Source: Oribacterium sp. KHPX15
GTDB taxonomy: Bacteria; Bacillota; Clostridia; Lachnospirales; Lachnospiraceae
Length of the DNA: 64,000 nucleotides
Reading direction: 5' to 3'
Assembly (NCBI RefSeq): GCF_900107835.1
Contig: NZ_FNRG01000002.1
Span: 1 to 64,000 of the forward strand
Part shown: positions 1 through 6,950 of the stretch, piece after piece
How the letters are laid out: each line of letters starts with the position of its first letter
How positions within the stretch are numbered: the first letter of the stretch is position 1
Notes under the pieces: generated by a model
Told to the model about the DNA's origin: nothing
What the model saw: the letters and a program-made list of their open reading frames with translations, nothing else
The model's database searches: none
Program-made: the position numbers and the translations under genes

Positions 1-166
1 GCTCTTTTAAACGCTGATCTACCCATGCACGCGGGTCTGTGCAATTATGCAGAGCCATGATTTCTTCATCGGTCCCAAGACGCTCCACAACTTCTGATGA
101 ACGTTTTCCATCACGCTTTATCGAACGAATTATGTAGTATATTTTCCCGGATTTAGTAATACGCAT
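1..166 (-). CDS. IS1634/IS4-like transposase, N-terminal fragment (runs off the left edge)
   Basis: Reading the minus strand from an ATG at 166 gives a 55-residue open stretch that leaves the window at base 1. It starts MRITKSGKIYYIIRS and continues with GKRSSEVVERLGT and DPRAWVDQRLKE. This is the pattern of the N-terminus of IS1634-type (IS4 superfamily, DDE) transposases, which begin with a short basic beta-hairpin segment before the catalytic core. A TTGGAGAAT ribosome site lies just upstream of the start. The catalytic DDE residues are outside the window, so activity cannot be judged. The next gene rightwards is a tRNA, a common neighbour of mobile DNA. Confidence 0.7.
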   Translation of the reverse strand, partial: MRITKSGKIYYIIRSIKRDGKRSSEVVERLGTDEEIMALHNCTDPRAWVDQRLKE

Positions 167-192
167 ATCGAATTCTCCAACAACAGAATGAA

Positions 193-212
193 TCTGATAT
201 AATTATATCAGA
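193..212. repeat. perfect 20-bp palindrome upstream of the transposase
   Basis: TCTGATATAATTATATCAGA is its own reverse complement. It lies 27 bp upstream of the transposase start and could be part of the IS end or a transposase operator. No matching terminal repeat is visible because the other IS end is outside the window. Confidence 0.4.
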
Positions 213-352
213 AATTACGCAATTACGCATTACAAATATTTGAAATTTGACAAAAAAATAAGGCGTGGAGCGCCTCCTGGGGTTTTGGGGTGTCAAAGAC
301 CCGGAACTGTTACCGCTTGTCGAGAATTATTTCAGAAAAAAATAATCAGAAC

Positions 353-381
353 TTGACACATCTCCATTGCTTTGCTAAGAT
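353..381 (+). promoter_or_regulatory. sigma-A promoter for tRNA-Pro
   Basis: TTGACA (353-358), a 17-bp spacer, then TAAGAT (376-381). It ends 16 bp before the mature tRNA 5' end, as expected for a short pre-tRNA leader. Confidence 0.75.
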
Positions 382-397
382 TTCATTTGCACAAAAG

Positions 398-471
398 CGA
401 TGCGTGGCTCAGCTTGGTAGAGCGCTGCGTTCGGGACGCAGAGGTCGCAAGTTCGAATCTTGTCGCATCGA
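398..471 (+). tRNA. tRNA-Pro (anticodon CGG)
   Basis: Cloverleaf visible by eye. The acceptor arm is CGATGCG/CGCATCG, the D arm GCTC/GAGC, and the anticodon arm CTGCG/CGCAG with loop TTCGGGA (anticodon CGG). The T arm has the TTCGAAT loop and the discriminator is A. CCA is not encoded. It reads CCG proline codons. It has its own promoter and terminator, so it is a monocistronic unit. Confidence 0.9.
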
Positions 472-480
472 CTAAAAAAA

Positions 481-511
481 AGAGTTTTGGGTTTGCCAAA
501 ACTCTTTTTTT
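481..511 (+). terminator. intrinsic terminator of tRNA-Pro
   Basis: Stem AGAGTTTTGG / CCAAAACTCT with loop GTTTG followed by a T run, 10 bp after the tRNA. Confidence 0.85.
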
Positions 512-600
512 GTGCCCCGTGGATTGAAGGGTGATATCAGCCATAACATATAATTAATTTTACAAGGTAACGGTGATGCGCTATCATGAATAGGTAAAAG

Positions 601-634
601 TAAGTGGGTGTCAAAGCTGTTTGTCACCCACTTA
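601..634 (+). promoter_or_regulatory. hairpin in the metY leader
   Basis: TAAGTGGGTG / CACCCACTTA with an inner CAAA/TTTG pairing. It is a strong stem 53 bp before the metY start, without a downstream T run. It may be an mRNA-stabilising or regulatory hairpin. I do not recognise an S-box or other known SAM riboswitch in the leader. Confidence 0.4.
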
Positions 635-686
635 TGGCGTGTTTAAATTCACATTAACAAATCATCCAAAGGAGCTTCGCAAACTA

Positions 687-1958
687 ATGAAAAAAGAAAC
701 AAAATGCATTGAAGCCGGCTATACACCAAAAAATGGCGAGCCACGCATGATACCTATATATCAGAGCACCACCTTTAAGTACGATACAAGTGCTGATATG
801 GGAAAGCTTTTCGATTTGGAGGCTGAAGGATACTTCTATACAAGACTTCAGAATCCTACCAATGATTACGTTGCTGCAAAGATCGCATCCCTTGAGGGCG
901 GAACAGCAGCAATGCTTACATCTTCAGGTCAGGCGGCAACATTTTTCTCTGTTTTCAATTTGGCAAGTGCAGGAGATCACGTTATCGCATCTTCCAGCAT
1001 CTATGGCGGAAGCTTCAACCTTTTTAATGTCACCATGAGGAAAATGGGCATAGATTTCACTTTTGTGGATCCGGAATGCTCAGACGAAGAGCTGGAAGCA
1101 GCATTCAAGCCAAACACAAAGTGCGTTTTCGGAGAGACCATCGCAAACCCCGCTCTGATAGTTTTAGACATTGAGCGTTTTGCCAATGCTGCCCACAAGC
1201 ATGGCGTTCCTCTGATCATTGACAACACCTTTGCAACACCTATTAACTGCAGACCCATCGAATGGGGAGCAGATATCGTAACCCATTCAACCACAAAGTA
1301 CATGGACGGTCACGATGCAACAGTAGGCGGTGCAATTGTTGATTCCGGAAACTTTGACTGGATGGCTCATGCCGACAAATTCCCGGGCCTCTGCACACCG
1401 GATGATTCCTATCACGGTATCACCTATGCAGAAAAGTTCGGAAAAGCAGGCGCCTTCATTACAAAGGCCACAGCACAGCTCATGAGAGACCTTGGCTCTA
1501 TACCTTCACCTATGAACTGCTACATGCTGAACCTCGGACTTGAGTCCCTTGCTGTCAGAATGCAGAGACATTGTGAAAATGCACAGAAGGTTGCCGAGTT
1601 CCTTCAAGCTAATGAAAAGGTAGCATATGTAACATATCCGGGACTTGAAGGCGACAAGTATTATGAGCGCGCTAAAAAGTACATGCCTGACGGAACCTGC
1701 GGAGTTATTTCCTTCGGTGTAAAGGGCGGAAGAGCAAGCGCAGAAGAGTTTATGAAGCGCCTTAAGCTCGCCATCATCGCAACCCACGTTGCCGACGCAC
1801 ACACCTGTGTACTTCACCCTGCATCCTCAACTCACCGTCAGATGACTGATGAAGAGCTTCTGGCAGGCGGAATCAAGCCTGACATGATCAGACTTTCAGT
1901 CGGTATCGAGAATGTTCAGGACATAATTGATGATTTAAGCCAGGCACTTGATGCTTGA
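687..1958 (+). CDS. metY: O-acetylhomoserine aminocarboxypropyltransferase (Cys/Met metabolism PLP enzyme)
   Basis: A 423-residue PLP-dependent enzyme of the Cys/Met metabolism (cystathionine gamma-synthase-like) family. Family members of this length with this N-terminus combine O-acetylhomoserine with sulfide or methanethiol to give homocysteine or methionine in the cytosol. Visible marks are the N-terminal MIPIYQSTTF segment, the SSSIYGGSFNLF phosphate-binding region, and THSTTKYMDGH containing the Schiff-base lysine. The C-terminus has HVADAHTCVLHPASSTHRQ and LSVGIE. The start at 687 is chosen because AAAGGAGC lies 12 bp upstream; an in-frame ATG at 621 has no such site. It is monocistronic here. 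Confidence 0.88.
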   Translation: MKKETKCIEAGYTPKNGEPRMIPIYQSTTFKYDTSADMGKLFDLEAEGYFYTRLQNPTNDYVAAKIASLEGGTAAMLTSSGQAATFFSVFNLASAGDHVIASSSIYGGSFNLFNVTMRKMGIDFTFVDPECSDEELEAAFKPNTKCVFGETIANPALIVLDIERFANAAHKHGVPLIIDNTFATPINCRPIEWGADIVTHSTTKYMDGHDATVGGAIVDSGNFDWMAHADKFPGLCTPDDSYHGITYAEKFGKAGAFITKATAQLMRDLGSIPSPMNCYMLNLGLESLAVRMQRHCENAQKVAEFLQANEKVAYVTYPGLEGDKYYERAKKYMPDGTCGVISFGVKGGRASAEEFMKRLKLAIIATHVADAHTCVLHPASSTHRQMTDEELLAGGIKPDMIRLSVGIENVQDIIDDLSQALDA

Positions 1959-2065
1959 TGATCATCCTCAGGCATTTAATGCTTTATCATCTTATACAGA
2001 CACTTGATGCTTTTGCTCATACACTTAACTCTTGACGATAGAGCACAAAACCTTTAAAATTTTAT

Positions 2066-2131
2066 AGTCATAATATGCCCTTGGTATGGTTGGGCGTTTC
2101 TACAAGCTGCCATTTACAGCGTCTTATGACT
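2066..2131 (+). promoter_or_regulatory. purine riboswitch aptamer
   Basis: P1 is AGTCATAA (2066-2073) paired with TTATGACT (2124-2131). P2 is GCCC/GGGC around a GGTATGG loop, close to the family's GATATGG. J2/3 reads GTTTCTAC, the nearly invariant purine-riboswitch core. P3 is AAGCTG / CAGCGT around CCATTTA. The specificity base just before the P1 3' strand is C if P1 has eight pairs and T if it has seven, so guanine or adenine cannot be settled by eye. It lies in the leader of the FAD-dependent oxidoreductase at 2183. Confidence 0.85.
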
Positions 2132-2169
2132 TTTTTTGTCGTAAGCAAACTGCAAATGGCAGCTTTTTT
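2104..2169 (+). terminator. riboswitch expression platform (terminator overlapping the aptamer)
   Basis: AAGCTGCCATTT (2104-2115) pairs with AAATGGCAGCTT (2154-2165), followed by Ts. Inside this, TTATGAC pairs with GTCGTAA. The 5' arm is the aptamer's P3 and the inner strand is P1's 3' strand. Terminator and folded aptamer therefore exclude each other. This is the arrangement of an ON switch (as in pbuE), in which ligand would allow read-through. Confidence 0.8.
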
Positions 2170-2182
2170 AAGGAGAAAATCA

Positions 2183-3562
2183 ATGAACACTAATTTTGAC
2201 GTTATAATAATCGGCGCGGGACCTGGAGGTATTTTCGCGGCTTATGAGCTTATGAAACTGGACCCTCAGCTTCAGATCGCAGTCTATGAATCCGGCAATC
2301 CTCTGGAAAAGAGAAAATGTCCCATAGATGGAGACAAGGTTAAGTCCTGTATCAATTGTCCTATCTGCTCCATCATGAGCGGTTTCGGCGGAGCAGGAGC
2401 CTTCTCTGACGGCAAGTACAACATTACCAATGCTTTCGGCGGAACTCTCTATGAGCACGTTGGACGTGACAATGCCATCGAGCTTATGAAATATGTAGAC
2501 AACATTAACATGAGCCACGGCGGAGAGGGCACAAAGCTTTACAGCACTTCAGGATCGGAATTTAAAAAGAAGTGCATCCAGAGCAAGCTCACACTCCTTG
2601 ATGCATCAGTAAGACACCTGGGCACCGACAAGAACTATGTTGTTCTCAAGAACATGTATGAGGAGATGAAGGATCACATCAAATTCTTCTTCAGAACACC
2701 TATCGAAAAGGTTGAGAAGCTTGAGGATGGCTACGAGGTATCTTTCAAGGACGGTAAAGCCACCTGTAAATACTGCGTCATCTCTGTAGGCCGCAGCGGC
2801 AGCAAATGGATGCAGTCTGTTTGTGACGAGCTTAATATCCCGACCAAGTCAAATCGTGTTGACCTTGGTGTCCGTGTAGAGCTTCCGGCAGTTGTATTTG
2901 AGGATATCACCAGTGCACTTTACGAAGGAAAGATCGTTTACCAGACCCAGAAATTTGAGGATTCTGTACGTACCTTCTGTATGAATCCACGTGGTGCGGT
3001 TGTTAATGAAAACACCAACGGCATCATCACAGTAAACGGTCACAGCTATGAGGATCCTTCCCTTCAGACAGAAAATACAAACTTTGCGCTCCTTGTAAGC
3101 AAGCATTTCTCAGAGCCCTTCAAGGACAGTAACGGCTACGGCGAAAGCATTGCCCGCCTCTCCAACATGCTGGGCGGAGGAGTCATCGTTCAGAGATTCG
3201 GAGATCTCGAAAGAGGACGCCGCAGTACGGTTAAGCGTATAGAAGAGGGAACTGTGAGACCTACCCTTAAGGCTACCCCCGGTGACCTGAGTCTCGTTCT
3301 TCCGAAGCGAATCCTGGATGGAATCATCGAGATGATCTATGCTCTCGACAAGATCGCTCCGGGCACTGCCAATGATGACACACTGCTTTACGGTGTTGAG
3401 GTTAAGTTCTACAATATGGAAGTTTCTGTTGATGAGAAGCTTGAAACCATTTATCCCGATCTCTTTGTAATAGGAGACGGCAGCGGCGTTACCCATTCTC
3501 TTTCACATGCTTCAGCAAGCGGAGTATATGTAGCAAGAGAGATTGCTGAGAGGATTAAATAA
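2183..3562 (+). CDS. FAD-dependent oxidoreductase (COG2509-like)
   Basis: A 459-residue protein beginning with an FAD-binding Rossmann motif, IIIGAGPGGIFAAYEL (about residues 7-22). A cysteine cluster CINCPIC follows near 55-62, then FGGAGAFSDGKYNI. The C-terminal second FAD motif is LFVIGDGSG near 430. This pattern fits the uncharacterised FAD-dependent dehydrogenase family COG2509; the substrate is not known to me. The start at 2183 follows AAGGAG after the riboswitch terminator; upstream in-frame ATGs lie inside the riboswitch. Purine control suggests a link with purine or flavin supply, but this is inference. Confidence 0.8.
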   Translation: MNTNFDVIIIGAGPGGIFAAYELMKLDPQLQIAVYESGNPLEKRKCPIDGDKVKSCINCPICSIMSGFGGAGAFSDGKYNITNAFGGTLYEHVGRDNAIELMKYVDNINMSHGGEGTKLYSTSGSEFKKKCIQSKLTLLDASVRHLGTDKNYVVLKNMYEEMKDHIKFFFRTPIEKVEKLEDGYEVSFKDGKATCKYCVISVGRSGSKWMQSVCDELNIPTKSNRVDLGVRVELPAVVFEDITSALYEGKIVYQTQKFEDSVRTFCMNPRGAVVNENTNGIITVNGHSYEDPSLQTENTNFALLVSKHFSEPFKDSNGYGESIARLSNMLGGGVIVQRFGDLERGRRSTVKRIEEGTVRPTLKATPGDLSLVLPKRILDGIIEMIYALDKIAPGTANDDTLLYGVEVKFYNMEVSVDEKLETIYPDLFVIGDGSGVTHSLSHASASGVYVAREIAERIK

Positions 3563-3573
3563 ATAACAGTTCA

Positions 3574-3601
3574 AGAGAATCCTTAAGGATTCTCTTTTTT
3601 T
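3574..3601 (+). terminator. intrinsic terminator
   Basis: AGAGAATCC TTAA GGATTCTCT followed by six Ts, just after the FAD oxidoreductase gene. Confidence 0.9.
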
Positions 3602-3663
3602 GTAGCAGAGTTTTGGTTATACATTCTATGAAGTTATAATATATATTGTTTTCATAATTGCTG

Positions 3664-3692
3664 TTGCATTTTGATTGTGCAAAAACTATAAT
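3664..3692 (+). promoter_or_regulatory. probable ilvC promoter
   Basis: TTGCAT (3664-3669), 17-bp spacer, TATAAT (3687-3692). It leaves a leader of about 55 nt before ilvC. No T-box is visible in that leader. Confidence 0.65.
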
Positions 3693-3755
3693 TTTATTTA
3701 ATTACAAGCGATATAAGCTTATGAGTTAATTACTATATTTTGGAGGATTTTAAAA

Positions 3756-4775
3756 ATGGCAGAACCAAGATTATTTTACGAAAAAGACTGTGACATATCT
3801 TTCCTTAACGGCAAGAAGATCTGCATCATCGGATACGGATCACAGGGACATGCACATGCACTCAATCTCAAAGAGTCAGGCTGTGATGTAGTCGTAGGTC
3901 TTTATGAGGGTTCAAAATCAAAGGCTAAGGCAGAGTCACAGGGTCTCACAGTACTTCCTACAGCAGAGGCTGTAAAGCAGTCAGACGTCATTATGATCCT
4001 CATTAACGACGAGCTTCAGGCAAGTATGTACAAGAAGGATGTAGAGCCAAACCTTAAGGCCGGCGATATGCTCATGTTTGCACATGGCTTCAATATCAAC
4101 TACAAGCTCATCGTTCCTCCTGCAGACGTTGATGTAGCTATGATCGCTCCTAAGGCACCGGGACACACAGTTCGTTCAGAGTACCAGGCAGGAAAGGGAA
4201 CACCTTGTCTCGTAGCTATCCATCAGGATGCTACCGGTCATGCACTTGACAAGGCTCTTGCTTACGGCGCAGGCATCGGCGGCGCACGTGCAGGTATCCT
4301 TGAGACAACCTTTAAGACGGAGACAGAAACAGACCTTTTCGGTGAGCAGGCAGTTCTTTGCGGTGGTGTTTGTGCACTTATGCAGGCAGGTTTCGAGACT
4401 CTGGTTGAGGCAGGCTATGATCCAAGAAATGCTTACTTCGAGTGTGTTCACGAGATGAAGCTTATCGTAGACCTTATCTATCAGTCAGGTTTCGCAGGCA
4501 TGAGATATTCCATCTCCAATACAGCTGAGTTCGGTGACTATGTAACAGGTCCGAAGATCGTTACAGAGGATACCAAGAAGGCTATGAAGAAGATCCTTTC
4601 AGACATCCAGGACGGAACATTTGCATCAGAGTTCCTTCAGGATATGAATAATGGTCAGGTTCACTTCCAGGCAATGAGAGCAAAGGCTGCTCAGCACCCT
4701 ACAGAGACAGTTGGTGCAGATATCAGAAAGCTTTACAGCTGGAACAACGAATCTGACAAGCTGGTAAATAACTAA
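3756..4775 (+). CDS. ilvC: ketol-acid reductoisomerase
   Basis: A 339-residue class I (short) ketol-acid reductoisomerase. It converts 2-acetolactate or 2-aceto-2-hydroxybutyrate, made by the acetolactate synthases at 6.9 and 10.4 kb, to dihydroxy acids for valine, leucine and isoleucine. The N-terminal Rossmann motif is [13 protein letters not shown] (about 25-37). The knotted C-terminal domain shows EQAVLCGG and the metal-binding stretch [18 protein letters not shown] lies 11 bp before the start. It is transcribed alone from its own promoter and separated from the ilvB operon by an unrelated ATPase gene. Confidence 0.95.
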   Translation: MAEPRLFYEKDCDISFLNGKKICIIGYGSQGHAHALNLKESGCDVVVGLYEGSKSKAKAESQGLTVLPTAEAVKQSDVIMILINDELQASMYKKDVEPNLKAGDMLMFAHGFNINYKLIVPPADVDVAMIAPKAPGHTVRSEYQAGKGTPCLVAIHQDATGHALDKALAYGAGIGGARAGILETTFKTETETDLFGEQAVLCGGVCALMQAGFETLVEAGYDPRNAYFECVHEMKLIVDLIYQSGFAGMRYSISNTAEFGDYVTGPKIVTEDTKKAMKKILSDIQDGTFASEFLQDMNNGQVHFQAMRAKAAQHPTETVGADIRKLYSWNNESDKLVNN

Positions 4776-4787
4776 TTTAAATCTCTA

Positions 4788-5007
4788 GAGCTATAGAGCA
4801 TCCATTATAAAACGGATCGCTTCAGTGGAAAAATCTAAAACAGACCCCCTAAGAACCACTAGGCCCTCGCCAATGTCAGATATTTTCTTTATGAAAAATC
4901 TGACTTGGCGAGGGGGCTAAGGAAAAGGAAACCAAGTGGTTCTAAGGGGGTCTATTTTGATTTTTCTCACTTCAGCTCAACGTTTTATAATGGATGCTCT
5001 ATAGCTC
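4788..5007. repeat. 220-bp nested inverted repeat
   Basis: Outer arms are GAGCTATAGAGCATCCATTA and its complement ending at 5007, continuing through AAAACG/CGTTTT. Inner arms AGACCCCCTAAGAACCACT / AGTGGTTCTAAGGGGGTCT and GGCCCTCGCCAA / TTGGCGAGG surround a small AT-rich hairpin. Short unpaired internal loops separate the stems. It fills the space between ilvC and the ATPase gene and contains no ORF. It may be a non-autonomous element and would terminate transcription; its sequence is not shared with the other palindromes here. Confidence 0.75.
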
Positions 5008-5062
5008 AATCTACATTTGTTTCAACCTCGACATTAAGTGATTTTCTGAAAGGAGAACAATA

Positions 5063-6382
5063 ATGCTGGAAATACTTGACCATCTCATCTTATACAACAA
5101 TGTAAAACATGACCGGACTCTGAGGACTCTGGCGAAGGCGGAGAATCTTCTGAGATACAATGAGGAACAGTCTGTTCAGGAGCTTCTTTCAGAATGCCTG
5201 GATGAAGTTCACTACATCATGGAGACCGCAACAAAGTATGGTTTCACCGAGAATCTCTGGGCAGCCTACATTAGCTTTCTCATCATGAATGATGAAAATC
5301 CTCTTGCGCTGGTTTCAGAAAATGCTGTGATCCCGAAGGGCTCTGCCTCAGAAATAGCTCTCAGCGACTGCAGATATCTCATGGATCTTATCCATTATGA
5401 TTTCTCTTTCCTTGAGCTGAAGCTTGGGATCAGCTGTATGAAAAAGCTGCAGACCTATAAGGCTGTGCAGAAGCACGAGAGAATGTACTACAGCTACATT
5501 TCAAAAACCGTAAACTCTCTGAAAGTCAGGCTTCTCTCGGCCGGTACTCGGGAGCGCTTTTATGATGCCATCTCAGAATACTATGAAAACTACGGCGTCG
5601 GAATGTTTGGTCTCAATAAAGCTTTCCGTATCAGAAATAATATTGACGGTTCTCCTGAGCTTATCCCTATCAACAACCTGGAGTCGGTAAACTACGATGA
5701 CCTTGTGGGTTATGAGCTGCAGAAGAAGCAGGTCTATGACAACACCCTGGCTTTTGTGGAAGGGAAGAGCGCCAACAACGTGCTTCTCTATGGAGATGCC
5801 GGAACCGGAAAGTCCACCACCATCAAGGCGACCCTCAACGAATTTTATCCGAAGGGTCTCAGACTTATCGAGATCTACAAGCATCAGTTCAAAGATCTTT
5901 CCTATGTGATATCAAAGGTTAAGACCAGAAACTATAAGTTCATCATCTATATGGATGACCTTTCCTTTGAAGATTTCGAGATCGAATACAAATACCTTAA
6001 GGCAGTCATCGAAGGCGGCTTCGAAACAAAGCCGGACAACATCCTGATTTATGCCACCTCGAACCGCCGTCATCTCATAAAGGAAAACACAAAGGACCGT
6101 GACGATATGGGAGTAGGCGGAGATGTATTCCACTCCGACACCCTGGAAGAGAAGCTTTCCCTTGTGGACCGCTTTGGTCTCAACATTCTTTACACCAAGC
6201 CAAGCATGCAGGAATTCCAGCAAATTGTCATCAATCTCGCAAAGAAATATCACATTGATATGGAGGAGAAAGAGCTTCTTGCCGCTGCCAATGTCTGGTC
6301 CGTGAGAAAGGGCGGCCACACCGGAAGAGTTGCACAGCAGTTCATTAATTCCCTGAATCCTGGAAAAAACGCCACACCATAA
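5063..6382 (+). CDS. DUF815-type AAA ATPase
   Basis: A 439-residue ATP-binding protein. The first 200 residues are helical and lack motifs I recognise. The P-loop NVLLYGDAGTGKSTTIK lies near 240-256 and Walker B FIIYMDDLSFE near 294-304. A sensor-like YATSNRRHLIKE follows near 330, then DRFGLNI. This order is that of the DUF815 family of AAA ATPases, whose role is not established. AAAGGAG precedes the start by 8 bp. It stands alone between ilvC and the ilvB leader; nothing in the sequence ties it to amino acid synthesis. Confidence 0.82.
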   Translation: MLEILDHLILYNNVKHDRTLRTLAKAENLLRYNEEQSVQELLSECLDEVHYIMETATKYGFTENLWAAYISFLIMNDENPLALVSENAVIPKGSASEIALSDCRYLMDLIHYDFSFLELKLGISCMKKLQTYKAVQKHERMYYSYISKTVNSLKVRLLSAGTRERFYDAISEYYENYGVGMFGLNKAFRIRNNIDGSPELIPINNLESVNYDDLVGYELQKKQVYDNTLAFVEGKSANNVLLYGDAGTGKSTTIKATLNEFYPKGLRLIEIYKHQFKDLSYVISKVKTRNYKFIIYMDDLSFEDFEIEYKYLKAVIEGGFETKPDNILIYATSNRRHLIKENTKDRDDMGVGGDVFHSDTLEEKLSLVDRFGLNILYTKPSMQEFQQIVINLAKKYHIDMEEKELLAAANVWSVRKGGHTGRVAQQFINSLNPGKNATP

Positions 6383-6472
6383 GTTTTGAACCTGCCGAAA
6401 GAGCAGCCCGGTCTACAATCCCAAAGCATAACAGCTATAACTTATAGCATAGCTCTTATAACTTATTGATTG

Positions 6473-6501
6473 TTGACATGCCGTACTTAGAAAGTCATAA
6501 T
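6473..6501 (+). promoter_or_regulatory. promoter for the ilvB leader transcript
   Basis: TTGACA (6473-6478), 17-bp spacer, CATAAT (6496-6501). It starts a transcript that would first cover the 33-codon leader ORF and the terminator at 6657. Confidence 0.6.
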
Positions 6502-6536
6502 TATTTTATATTTTAATGAAAGGCACGCAAAGAAGC

Positions 6537-6638
6537 ATGAATAATTACAGTGTTATACTAGCAGTCATTATTATTCTCGTGAACATTATTGTCATTAGCA
6601 ATAATGCTTATTTGTGTAAAGCTTTTCAGGAGAAATAA
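6537..6638 (+). CDS. 33-residue Ile/Leu/Val-rich leader peptide (probable ilvB attenuator)
   Basis: A small ORF begins MNNYSVILAV and ends LCKAFQEK. Thirteen of residues 6-20 are Ile, Leu or Val. It sits 18 bp before an intrinsic terminator and upstream of ilvB, the arrangement of branched-chain attenuator peptides such as IlvL. GTAAAGC (6616-6622) inside the ORF is complementary to GCTTTAC (6666-6672), which overlaps the terminator stem and loop. A ribosome stalled in the Ile/Val run would leave it free to act as antiterminator, while one at the stop codon would cover it. The alternative is a tiny single-span membrane protein. The ribosome site is weak. Confidence 0.6.
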   Translation: MNNYSVILAVIIILVNIIVISNNAYLCKAFQEK

Positions 6639-6656
6639 AGTCATGACGCGCTTTTG

Positions 6657-6692
6657 AACCTTGCAGCTTTACAACTGCAAGGTTATTTTTTT
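6657..6692 (+). terminator. terminator, probable ilvB attenuator
   Basis: AACCTTGCAG / CTGCAAGGTT around CTTTACAA, followed by ATTTTTTT. It lies between the leader peptide and ilvB, so ilvB expression from the upstream promoter needs read-through. Confidence 0.85.
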
Positions 6693-6805
6693 AGCAGTGT
6701 TTCTTTACATTGCCTGATCTGTAAAAGCCGTCAAAAATCCATGATATTTATTTAAAATAGTTGTATTATTATATTTGTGATTTATAGAAAAAAACTTATT
6801 ATTTC

Positions 6806-6866
6806 CGCGATAAAGCCGTCACGCGGGCGCTGTGTAAACACAAACGCACATGTGACGGCTAACGCG
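6806..6866. repeat. 60-bp hairpin element, copy 1
   Basis: CGCGATAAAGCCGTCAC ... GTGACGGCTAACGCG, with unequal inner arms GCGGGCG and CGCACAT. A close copy lies in opposite orientation at 30358-30416, differing mainly at the hairpin tip. Here it lies in the ilvB leader. A second stem, AATCCAACA / TGTTGGATT (6868-6891), follows. Confidence 0.75.
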
Positions 6867-6950
6867 AAATCCAACAGGTGTCTGTTGGATTCTACAGCGT
6901 TTTAACGACTCATATCATAGGATTATTTTCACCTTAAAAGGAGAACAAAT

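Noticed and set aside
290-475. 61-residue ORF on the plus strand
   Set aside because: It runs through the tRNA-Pro promoter and the tRNA itself.
512-686. possible SAM riboswitch before metY
   Set aside because: No S-box core or kink-turn pattern is visible; only a simple hairpin is supported.
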